From positions 2,565,001 to 2,629,000 of the forward strand of contig NC_008209.1 of the NCBI RefSeq assembly GCF_000014045.1: a DNA stretch of 64,000 nt. Reading direction: 5' to 3'. Origin of the DNA: Roseobacter denitrificans OCh 114 (GTDB lineage: Bacteria > Pseudomonadota > Alphaproteobacteria > Rhodobacterales > Rhodobacteraceae). Positions within the stretch are counted from its first letter, which is position 1. Each line of letters opens with the position of its first letter. Below, one piece after another: positions 54,747 through 62,784 of the stretch. Under the pieces are notes generated by a model. The model was not told where the DNA came from. It ran no database searches and worked only from the letters and a program-made list of their open reading frames with translations. A program made the position numbers and the translations under genes.

Positions 54747-55274
54747 TCAACCGCCCAATACGCCAATCGACAGGTTTTGGTACATTCCCCAAAGTGCTGT
54801 GACAAAGATCGACACAACGCCGATCATCTGAACATAGAGCCGATGGCGCGACAAACGTCGGCGCAAATGCTCACCCGTGGCGTCTTCGTCTCGGATCAGA
54901 CGCGCGGTCGACAAGGAGAGCAACCCCACCAGTGACATCGGAAACCCCAGCAAGAACAGCGCCTGTGCGATCTCAAGCCCGTAGACAAAGCCCGTCAACA
55001 GCAGCGCGGTCAGGATAAAACACCCCAGCGCCAGCATCCACAATCCCGAAACCGTCGAGATGAACAGCAACCGGTTGGTGTTGATCCGCACCAGATCTTC
55101 GAGGTCCTGTTCCGCCTGTCCCCCGTTGCGGCGTGCACGCAGGACCATATCGAACGGAACACCAAGCACCCAATGGCTCGCCGTGGACCACAGTACCGCC
55201 AGCGCGATCCAGAACCAGAGGTTCGAAAAGGAGCGCATGTCGATCAGTTCAAAGATGCTGCTGTAAAGGTCCAC
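54747..55274 (-). CDS. Four-helix membrane protein of unknown function
   Basis: A 175-residue membrane protein with about four transmembrane helices (17-37, 72-95, 98-118 and 148-168) and a basic loop rich in Arg. It resembles the DUF2721 layout of small polytopic proteins, though the match is by hydropathy and length rather than a motif. It lies 33 bases upstream of mfd on the same strand, and divergent from hemB over 120 bases. Function unknown. Confidence 0.75.
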   Translation of the reverse strand: MDLYSSIFELIDMRSFSNLWFWIALAVLWSTASHWVLGVPFDMVLRARRNGGQAEQDLEDLVRINTNRLLFISTVSGLWMLALGCFILTALLLTGFVYGLEIAQALFLLGFPMSLVGLLSLSTARLIRDEDATGEHLRRRLSRHRLYVQMIGVVSIFVTALWGMYQNLSIGVLGG

Positions 55275-55394
55275 GAGACGTGCTTTTCTTTTTGTCTTTC
55301 GGCACTCTTAGCGGGGCAATGTGGCAATTCCTAGCCTTGGCTTGGGGAAAAATACGTGGCAATCAGGATGTGTAACACAAAATGGACATTTGCG

Positions 55395-56393
55395 ATGCGC
55401 CCGACACAAGCCCCCTTTCCCGCCACCCGTCTGCGCCGCCTGCGCCAAAGCCCGGCCATCCGTGCTTTGACGCGGCAGAACACGCTTACGGTGGATGATT
55501 TTATCTGGCCGGTTTTCGTGCGCGCCGGTGAGGGGATCAAGGAGGAGATCCCCTCGATGCCGGGTGTCTTTCGCCGGTCGGTCGATCAACTGGTGGAGGC
55601 TGCGCGCGAGGCGGCAGATCTGGGCATCCCCGCGATCTGCATCTTTCCCTATACCGGCATAGAAGAGCGTACAGAGGATTGCGCGGGCGCGTGGGATCCG
55701 GAAAACCACGTCAATCGGGCCATCCGCGCCATCAAACAGGCGGTGCCGGATATTGCGGTGATGACCGATGTGGCGCTGGATACCTATAACATCAACGGGC
55801 ATGACGGCTTTGTCGAAAACGGAGAGATCGTCAACGACCGCACGGTCGAGGCGCTGGTCAAGATGACGCTGGCGCAGGCTGAGGCGGGCGCGGATATCAT
55901 CGGCCCGTCGGATATGATGGATGGGCGGATCGGTGCGATGCGCGAAGGACTTGAAGCGGCGGGGCATCAGCGGGTCATGATCCTGAGCTATTCGGCGAAA
56001 TATGCCTCCGCCTTTTACGGACCCTTCCGCGATGCGGTGGGGGCATCCGGTGCCTTGAGCGGTGACAAGAAGACCTACCAGATGGACCCCGGCAATTCCG
56101 ATGAAGCCCTGCGTCTGATCGAACGCGATCTGCGCGAAGGGGCGGATATGGTCATGGTCAAACCCGGCATGCCCTATCTCGACATCTGCCGCCGGGTCAA
56201 AGATGCCTTTGGGGCGCCGACCTATGCCTATCAGGTGTCGGGCGAATACGCGATGATCCAGAGTGCGGCGGCCAATGGCTGGATCGACGGGGACAAGGTC
56301 ATGATGGAAAGCCTGATGGCGTTCAAACGCGCGGGCTGTGATGGCATTCTGACCTATTTTGCCCCGGCAGCGGCACGTATCCTCAACCCGTAG
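55395..56393 (+). CDS. hemB: Delta-aminolevulinic acid dehydratase (porphobilinogen synthase)
   Basis: Condenses two 5-aminolevulinate molecules to porphobilinogen, an early heme step. From the ATG at 55395 the protein has 332 residues. Active-site lysines are Lys202 in YSAKYASAFYGP and Lys256 in MVMVKPGMPYLD. The Zn-site cysteines of E. coli HemB are absent: the corresponding stretch is TDVALDTYNINGHDG (124-138), which points to a Rhodobacter-type enzyme that does not use active-site zinc. A GTG start at 55356 would add 13 residues and is less likely. It is divergent from the unknown membrane protein. Confidence 0.95.
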   Translation: MRPTQAPFPATRLRRLRQSPAIRALTRQNTLTVDDFIWPVFVRAGEGIKEEIPSMPGVFRRSVDQLVEAAREAADLGIPAICIFPYTGIEERTEDCAGAWDPENHVNRAIRAIKQAVPDIAVMTDVALDTYNINGHDGFVENGEIVNDRTVEALVKMTLAQAEAGADIIGPSDMMDGRIGAMREGLEAAGHQRVMILSYSAKYASAFYGPFRDAVGASGALSGDKKTYQMDPGNSDEALRLIERDLREGADMVMVKPGMPYLDICRRVKDAFGAPTYAYQVSGEYAMIQSAAANGWIDGDKVMMESLMAFKRAGCDGILTYFAPAAARILNP

Positions 56394-56503
56394 CGAATTG
56401 CCGCTGAACACACCGCTTGCGCGTGACTTTGGTCTGCAATGCGCGTATTGTCCCGCATAAGTCGGGCAAACCGGCAGCAGAGCAATCAGATACAGGCAAC
56501 ATT

Positions 56504-57070
56504 ATGGATAACTCACAGATATCGCGCCGGGTGTTTACCCTCGGCGCCTTCGCCGGACTCGGTGTAACAGCGGCTTGCGGTAACGGCGTCGGCACCAATA
56601 ACGCAGCCCTTCTGGATGCGCGCGTCGCGGCGACGGAGCAGGAAATGTATCGCCTTTATCCGCACACGCGGGATCTGGCGGATAAGGCCAACGGGATGCT
56701 CGTGATGCCGCTGGTCACAGAAGCGGGTTTTGGCTTTGGTGGCGCTTATGGGCAGGGGGCCCTCAGGATCGATGGCGTGTCTGTCGACTATTACTCACTG
56801 TCAGAAGTATCAGGCGGGTTTCAAATCGGCGCCCAGCAATATGCGCATGTTCTTTTTTTCATGACAGATGACGCGCTGACTAGGTTTCGAAGATCGTCTG
56901 GATGGGCGGTTGGCGGCGATATTGAATACGTCATCTCCGATATCGGGGAAGGGGCGAGTGCCAACTCAACGACCGTTTTGACGCCCGTTCTGGCGGCAGT
57001 CTTCGGACGTGCGGGGCTCTTTGCCGGGGCGTCACTGGCCGGCAACAAATACAGCCGCATCATTCCCTGA
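56504..57070 (+). CDS. Tat-type lipoprotein with YSC84/SYLF-like domain
   Basis: A 188-residue exported protein. The N-terminus SRRVFTLGAF fits the twin-arginine pattern, followed by a hydrophobic stretch and a lipobox-like TAAC before GNG, suggesting a Tat-secreted lipoprotein. The mature part contains the GMLVMPLVTEAGFGFGGAYGQGAL and GFQIGAQQYAHVLFFMTDDAL segments typical of the YSC84/SYLF lipid-binding domain, also found in the Las17-binding family. The function in bacteria is unclear. A 110-base gap separates it from hemB; a hairpin lies just beyond its stop. Confidence 0.82.
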   Translation: MDNSQISRRVFTLGAFAGLGVTAACGNGVGTNNAALLDARVAATEQEMYRLYPHTRDLADKANGMLVMPLVTEAGFGFGGAYGQGALRIDGVSVDYYSLSEVSGGFQIGAQQYAHVLFFMTDDALTRFRRSSGWAVGGDIEYVISDIGEGASANSTTVLTPVLAAVFGRAGLFAGASLAGNKYSRIIP

Positions 57071-57087
57071 CACCCGAAAAATACATT

Positions 57088-57111
57088 CAGGGCGCGCCGG
57101 AACGCGCCCTG
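57088..57111 (-). terminator. Hairpin between convergent lipoprotein and dehydrogenase genes
   Basis: CAGGGCGCG (57088-57096) pairs with CGCGCCCTG (57103-57111). Read leftward it is followed by a T-rich stretch containing TATTTTT, so it most likely ends the dehydrogenase transcript; it may also work rightward for the lipoprotein gene, although no T-run follows on that side. Confidence 0.7.
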
Positions 57112-57119
57112 AGGCCCCG

Positions 57120-57992
57120 TTACCCCAAGGCCTGCAGGCGTTTGAACAGGCTGGATGTGTCCCAGCGGCCGCCACCCATTTTCTGAACGTCCTTGTAGAA
57201 CTGATCCACCAGCGCCGTGACCGGCAGGCTGGCGCCCGTTTCATCGGCCGTGTCCAGACAGATACCCAGATCCTTGCGCATCCAATCCGTTGCAAAGCCG
57301 TGGTCAAAATGATCGTCCAGCATGGTTTCATAGCGGTTTGACATCTGCCAACTGCCCGCGGCACCCTGACTGATGACCTCAACGACCGCGCGCCCGTCCA
57401 GCCCTGCTTTCTCAGCAAAATGCAGCGCTTCGGACAGGCCCTGCACCAAACCGGCAATGGCAATCTGGTTGCACATCTTCGTCATCTGACCCGCGCCGCT
57501 CTCCCCGATCCGGCGGCAGATTTTCGAATACACCTCCATGATGGGCAAGGCGCGCGCATAAGCCCCCTCATCACCGCCACACATGATCGAGAGCACCGCG
57601 TTTTCCGCCCCCGCCTGCCCGCCTGAAATCGGCGCATCGACAAAGCTGATCTGTGCTTTATTCGCAGCCTCATAAAGCTCGCGCGTGACAGCGGCCGACA
57701 CGGTCGTGTGATCCACGAAAACCGCCCCTGCAGACAGGCCCGCAAACGCCCCATCCGGCCCAAGACAAACCGCGCGCAAATCATCGTCGTTGCCCACACA
57801 GGCCATCACGAAATCAGCACCTGCGGCAGCCTTGGCCGGTGTGGGTGCCATGGCCCCGCCATGCGCCGCGACCCAGGCCTCGGCTTTTGCAGCGGTCCTG
57901 TTATAGACGGTCACATCATGCCCTGCTTTTTGCAGATGCCCTGCCATGGGCGCGCCCATCACGCCCAGTCCCAGAAATGCCAGTTTGGCCAT
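57120..57992 (-). CDS. 3-hydroxyisobutyrate dehydrogenase-family oxidoreductase
   Basis: A 290-residue NAD(P)-dependent beta-hydroxyacid dehydrogenase. The Rossmann opening is GLGVMGAPMAGHL, the substrate-binding DAPISGGQAGAENAVL near residue 120 and the catalytic Lys in GAGQMTKMCNQ near 171. The family includes 3-hydroxyisobutyrate, 2-hydroxy-3-oxopropionate and related dehydrogenases, so the exact substrate is uncertain. It is divergent from the penicillin acylase-like gene and no valine catabolism genes are alongside. Confidence 0.88.
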   Translation of the reverse strand: MAKLAFLGLGVMGAPMAGHLQKAGHDVTVYNRTAAKAEAWVAAHGGAMAPTPAKAAAGADFVMACVGNDDDLRAVCLGPDGAFAGLSAGAVFVDHTTVSAAVTRELYEAANKAQISFVDAPISGGQAGAENAVLSIMCGGDEGAYARALPIMEVYSKICRRIGESGAGQMTKMCNQIAIAGLVQGLSEALHFAEKAGLDGRAVVEVISQGAAGSWQMSNRYETMLDDHFDHGFATDWMRKDLGICLDTADETGASLPVTALVDQFYKDVQKMGGGRWDTSSLFKRLQALG

Positions 57993-58091
57993 TTGAAGCC
58001 CCCTTTTGGGTGTTGCGTTACCTTGCCCTCCTACCTAACAGTCAGAGGTCTAGGGTCAATTCATTCGAACCGGTTTCGACACGAGGGCGTC

Positions 58092-60557
58092 ATGGCACAG
58101 GTCTTTACATGGCTATTGCGGATCGCGGGCACGCTGGTTGCGCTCATCGTGCTGGCCATTGTGATGATGTATTACCTCGGCACACGCTCCCTGCCCGACT
58201 ACGATGACGTGCTGGACGTGCCCTACCTGAATGCCCCGGTCGAGATCGTGCGCGACAATGCCAACGTGCCACATATCTTCGGCAGCAATGACGAAGACGT
58301 GTTCTACGCCCTAGGGTACGCACATGCGCAGGACCGTCTGTGGCAAATGACACTGATGCGGCGCACCGCGCAGGGGCGTCTGTCGGAAGTCTTTGGCAGG
58401 GAAACCCTTGATATTGACAACATCATGCGTCGGCTGGACATCTATCCGCTGGCCGTGGCCTCGCTTGAGGCGCAGGATGAAAGGACGATGCGCATTTTAC
58501 GCGCCTATGCCACGGGCGTGAATGCCCGGCTTGATCAGGTGAATGACGAAGCATTGGGTCGCGGCGCGCCTGAAATGTTCCTGTTCAATGCCCCCGTCGC
58601 GCCCTGGCGCCCGGCGGACTCCATGGCCATCATCAAGCTGATGGGTGTACGTCTCGCGCGCCATCTGGATACCGAAGTGATGCGCGCGCGCATGATCAAG
58701 GCTCTGCCAAATCCCGAGCGCATCATCGACATCCTGCCCGATGCGCCCGGCACGGGAACCGCCGCCCTGCCGGAATACGCGCATCTGCTGGGCCCGCCTG
58801 CGCATTTCGCTGGCCGTTCCGACATTCACACGCACCCTTTGTCACCTTTTGCCCCGGCTGAAATGGCGGGCGCATCGAACGTCTGGGCCGCCGCGCCCTC
58901 ACGCTCCGCCTCCGGGGGCACGCTTCTGGCCAATGACCCGCATCTTGGTTTTTCCGCACCCGGTATCTGGTATCTGGCGCGGCTTGAGTTGCAATCAGGT
59001 GGCGTGATCGGCGGGACCATTCCGGGTATGCCGATTGTTCTGACCGGACGCAGCGACAGGCTGGGCTGGGGTCTGACCTCTGCCGGGATGGACGATCAGG
59101 ACCTCTACCTCGAAGAGCTGCACCCCGAGAACAAGGACGAATACCGCACGCCATCAGGCTTCAAGAAGCTGACGTCCCGCAAGTCGATCATCAACATAAA
59201 GGACGAACCCCCGGTCACGATCACCATGCACTGGACCGACAATGGCCCGGTGTTGCCGGGCCGGTTGTATAACCTCGGTGATGTGATGCAGCCCGGCCAT
59301 GCGATATCCCTGAGCTGGACGCTGCTGAGCCCGAATGACACCTCCATGATGGCCGCTCTGCGCCTTATGGAGGCGCAATCGGTGGAGGAAGGCTTTGCCC
59401 TGATGGAAGACTACATCGCCCCGGCGCAGAACCTGATGCTGGTGGACGCCGAGAACATCGGAATGAAGATGATCGGCGCCATGCCGCGCCGCGATGCCCG
59501 CCACGAGACGCAAGGCCGCCTGCCCAGCTATGGCTGGAAAGAGGAGAACCGCTGGCAGGGCACCTTTCCTTATGCCTCGAACCCTGAGTTCATTGCCCCC
59601 GCGGGCGGTATTCTGGGCAATACGAACAACAAGGTCGTCGAGCGCCCCTTCCCCAACCATGTATCGTTTGACTGGGGGGACACGCAGCGGGTCAAACGGT
59701 GGCAAAGGCTGATGCAGGCGCGTGAAGTACACACTCGGGACAGCTTCATAGAGGCACAGCTCGATGCGGTCAGTACATCCGCGCGCACATTGCTCGCCCT
59801 GATCGGCACCGAGCTTTGGTTTACCGGCGAGGCGGCCGAAGAAGGCACCCCGCTGCGCCGCCGCCAGCGCGCTCTGTCCCTGCTGGCGGAATGGTCCGGC
59901 GAAATGAACGAACACATGCCGGAACCCTTGATCTATTCTGCATGGGTGCGCAGCCTGCAATTGCGCATGGTGCAGGATGAACTTGGACCGCTTGCGGTTG
60001 AATTGACCCATGTGGAACCGCTGTTCATCGAACGGGCCTTCCGCGATGTGGAGGGCGCTTCGGTCTGGTGCGATGTCATCCAGTCCCAACCCATTGAGAC
60101 CTGCGCAGATATGGCGCGGCTGGCGTTGGATGATGCGCTGATCTGGATCGGGGAAAACTGGGGCCAATCCCTCGAAACCCTGCGTTGGGGGGATGCGCAT
60201 CAGGCCACGCATGATCATCCTGTGCTGGGCGACGTGCCGCTGTTGCGCTATTTTGTGAACATCCGCCAGTCGACCAATGGCGGCGACAATACGCTGCAAC
60301 GGGGGCTGACGCGTGGATATGGCGACAACCCTTTCGCCAATGTGCATGGGGCGGGGTATCGCGGGGTCTATGATTTCGCCGATCCCGACAGTTCGGTATT
60401 CGTCACGTCAACCGGGCAATCGGGGCATTTCCTGTCGCGTCATTACGATGATATGGCGCAGCTTTGGCGGCGGGGCGAATACATCCCGATGTCGCTGGAC
60501 GAAGACCTTGCACGGGCGGGCGCTGTTGGGGTCACGACGCTTCGGCCTGCCCCGTAA
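58092..60557 (+). CDS. Penicillin acylase family protein
   Basis: An 821-residue N-terminal nucleophile hydrolase precursor. It has an N-terminal membrane anchor or signal (about 5-30), then the alpha-chain PHIFGSNDEDVFYALGYAHAQD block. The AGASNVWAAAPS site at Ser262 gives the autoprocessed nucleophile of the beta chain, followed by LANDPHLGFSAPGIWYLA. The group includes penicillin and acyl-homoserine lactone acylases; the substrate here is unknown, and quorum-signal or other amide hydrolysis in the periplasm is possible. It abuts the pseudouridine synthase gene (stop at 60557, next ATG at 60558). Confidence 0.92.
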   Translation: MAQVFTWLLRIAGTLVALIVLAIVMMYYLGTRSLPDYDDVLDVPYLNAPVEIVRDNANVPHIFGSNDEDVFYALGYAHAQDRLWQMTLMRRTAQGRLSEVFGRETLDIDNIMRRLDIYPLAVASLEAQDERTMRILRAYATGVNARLDQVNDEALGRGAPEMFLFNAPVAPWRPADSMAIIKLMGVRLARHLDTEVMRARMIKALPNPERIIDILPDAPGTGTAALPEYAHLLGPPAHFAGRSDIHTHPLSPFAPAEMAGASNVWAAAPSRSASGGTLLANDPHLGFSAPGIWYLARLELQSGGVIGGTIPGMPIVLTGRSDRLGWGLTSAGMDDQDLYLEELHPENKDEYRTPSGFKKLTSRKSIINIKDEPPVTITMHWTDNGPVLPGRLYNLGDVMQPGHAISLSWTLLSPNDTSMMAALRLMEAQSVEEGFALMEDYIAPAQNLMLVDAENIGMKMIGAMPRRDARHETQGRLPSYGWKEENRWQGTFPYASNPEFIAPAGGILGNTNNKVVERPFPNHVSFDWGDTQRVKRWQRLMQAREVHTRDSFIEAQLDAVSTSARTLLALIGTELWFTGEAAEEGTPLRRRQRALSLLAEWSGEMNEHMPEPLIYSAWVRSLQLRMVQDELGPLAVELTHVEPLFIERAFRDVEGASVWCDVIQSQPIETCADMARLALDDALIWIGENWGQSLETLRWGDAHQATHDHPVLGDVPLLRYFVNIRQSTNGGDNTLQRGLTRGYGDNPFANVHGAGYRGVYDFADPDSSVFVTSTGQSGHFLSRHYDDMAQLWRRGEYIPMSLDEDLARAGAVGVTTLRPAP

Positions 60558-61121
60558 ATGGCCCGCGTCATCCTGTTCAACAAACCCTTCGGGGTGCTGT
60601 CGCAATTCACCGACAAGGGCAGCGAAGGATCACCGCGCCCGACGCTTTCGGCCTTCATCGACGCGCCAGGGTTTTACCCCGCCGGACGGCTTGACAGGGA
60701 CAGCGAGGGGCTGATGGTGCTGACCGATGACGGCAAGTTGCAGGCGCGCATCAGCAATCCCAAACACAAGATGACCAAGACCTACCTGGCACAGATCGAA
60801 GGCACACCGGAGCCACAGCACATCGAGGCGCTGCGCGCGGGCGTTCGTCTGAAAGACGGCATGACCCGTCCCGCGCAAGTTAGTGTCGCAACGCCGCCCG
60901 ATACCCTGTGGGAGCGCAGCCCGCCCGTGCGGTTTCGCAAGACAGTGCCGGATGCGTGGCTGCAGATATCCATATCGGAAGGGCGCAATCGGCAGGTCCG
61001 GCGGATGTGCGCGCATGTGGGCTTGCCCTGTCTGCGCCTGATCCGGATGCGTATCGGGGATTGGGCGCTGAATGATCTGGTGCCGGGGGCCTGGCGGTTT
61101 GCAGCCCACAGCGGGCGGTGA
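60558..61121 (+). CDS. RsuA/RluE-type pseudouridine synthase
   Basis: A 187-residue pseudouridine synthase lacking an S4 domain, as in RluE. The catalytic Asp is in PAGRLDRDSEGLMVLTDDG near residue 42. KPFGVLSQF at the start and RNRQVRRMCAHVGLPCLRLIR near 140 are family blocks. It likely modifies 23S rRNA, perhaps at the RluE site. It follows the acylase gene without a gap and its stop directly abuts the convergent hflX stop. Confidence 0.93.
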   Translation: MARVILFNKPFGVLSQFTDKGSEGSPRPTLSAFIDAPGFYPAGRLDRDSEGLMVLTDDGKLQARISNPKHKMTKTYLAQIEGTPEPQHIEALRAGVRLKDGMTRPAQVSVATPPDTLWERSPPVRFRKTVPDAWLQISISEGRNRQVRRMCAHVGLPCLRLIRMRIGDWALNDLVPGAWRFAAHSGR

Positions 61122-62420
61122 TCACAGGCGTTCGTATTTCGCTTCCTGATCGACTGTCCAGCGCACGGCAATTTCAAAACCATCTTCGGTCTGGTGCTCT
61201 TCCTCCACCAGTTCCTGTTCGAACAGCCACGCGCGTTTTCTGCCTTCGGAAAAGGACAGCGTCAGGGTCGCTGCGCGCTTTTTGCCCTGCAGGGTCTGGG
61301 TCACGGCAGCGAGCAGACCGTCAAGACCTTCACCGCTGAGCGCCGATATGGCAAAGACAGACGGGTCGCGGTCCGCGCGCGCGCGCATCGCATCCGCCTC
61401 ACCCTCGGACAGCAAATCCAGCTTGTTCCACAGCTCGAAGGTGGGCCGGTCTTCTTCGACGCCCAAAGTGGTCATGATGTCCTGCACATCCTTGGCCTGC
61501 GCCTCGGTTTCCGGGTGCGAGATGTCCCTGACGTGGCAGATCACATCCGCCGCCAACACCTCCTCAAGCGTGGCGCGGAATGCTGCCACCAGTTCGGTGG
61601 GCAAATCCGAGATGAATCCAACCGTATCAGAGAGGATCACCTCCGGCCCATCCGGCAGGCGCAACCGGCGCATGGTGGGATCAAGCGTGGCAAAGAGCAT
61701 GTCCTTGGCCATGACATCCGCGCCGGTCAAATGGTTGAACAGGGTCGATTTCCCGGCATTGGTATAGCCCACCAGCGCGATGATCGGATAGGGAATCTTG
61801 GCCCGCGCCGCCCGGTGCAGCGCGCGGGTCTTGACCACCTTCTCCAACTGGCGGCGCAGGCGCGTCAATTGATCGTCAATCGCGCGGCGGTCCGCCTCGA
61901 TCTGGGTTTCACCGGGACCACCCACAAATCCCAAACCGCCCCTTTGGCGTTCAAGGTGGGTCCAGGCCCGCACCAGACGGGTCCGCTGATAGCTCAGCGC
62001 CGCCATCTCAACCTGCAACACCCCTTCGCGGGTTGCGGCGCGATCACTGAAAATTTCGAGGATCAGGCCCGTGCGGTCGAGCAGTTTGACACCCCATGCC
62101 TTTTCCAGATTGCGCTGCTGCACGGGGCTTACCGGACCGTCCACCAAAACCAGTTCGATCTCCTCGTCGTGCAGGCTCTTCTTGATTTCGTCGATCTTAC
62201 CCGAGCCAAAGAGCATGCCGGCGCGCACGGTTTTCAGCGGCACAATGTCCGCGCCCACCACCTCAAGTTCGGGCAAGGCGCGCGCGAGTGAGACGGCTTC
62301 TGCCAGCGCATGTTCGGCCAGTCGGCGATCAGGGTCGGATTTTATTTCAGGATGCAGAACCCAGGCGCGGGTCACACGCGTCTGGATGGTTTCATCAATT
62401 TGAAAGGGTGGCTTGCTCAA
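61122..62420 (-). CDS. hflX: Ribosome-splitting GTPase HflX
   Basis: A 432-residue GTPase that rescues stalled ribosomes, especially after heat stress. The N-terminal HflX domain includes [13 protein letters not shown], and the conserved [13 protein letters not shown] lies before the G-domain with P-loop GYTNAGKST near residue 216, then [10 protein letters not shown]. The start overlaps hfq's stop by 4 bases, so hfq and hflX are coupled. The convergent gene's stop abuts it. Confidence 0.95.
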
Positions 62421-62656
62421 GAAGCGTCTTCGCCCTCGTAAAGACTGATGGGCTGGCTCGGCATGATCGTGGAAATGGCATGCTTATACACCAGCTGCGA
62501 TTGCCCATCCCGGCGCAACAACACGCAGAAATTGTCAAACCACGTGATCACGCCCTGCAGCTTCACTCCATTGATCAGAAAGATGGTCACAGGAACTTTT
62601 GTCTTGCGCACATGGTTCAGGAACGCATCCTGAAGGTTCTGTCTGTCCGACGCCAT
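62417..62656 (-). CDS. hfq: RNA chaperone Hfq
   Basis: A 79-residue Sm-like hexameric RNA chaperone that helps small RNAs pair with mRNAs. The Sm1 motif [20 protein letters not shown] and Sm2 segment [12 protein letters not shown], including the YKH signature, are intact. It overlaps the hflX start by 4 bases and is 128 bases downstream of trkH in the conserved order trkH-hfq-hflX. A GAGGAAGACA region precedes the ATG. Confidence 0.97.
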
Positions 62657-62755
62657 TGTCTTCCTCGCCTTTATTCTTGCCAGAGCCCGCAGATCGAACT
62701 CGTCCCTCGACGTGATTATGAAGCCCCGTTCCCGGAGTTTCCAGCCCTAAAAACA

Positions 62756-62768
62756 GTCCGTTACGGAC
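62756..62768 (-). terminator. Probable terminator of trkH
   Basis: GTCCG (62756-62760) pairs with CGGAC (62764-62768) around TTA. Read leftward it is followed by TGTTTTTAGG, a T-tract. It lies 17 bases beyond the trkH stop and before hfq. The stem is short, so read-through into hfq may occur. Confidence 0.6.
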
Positions 62769-62784
62769 CTAACCGTTCAATCGC

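Noticed and set aside
55275..55394. Sigma-54 or FNR-type site before hemB
   Set aside because: A TGGCA...TTGG-like run has wrong spacing for sigma-54, and no TTGAT-N4-ATCAA sequence is present.
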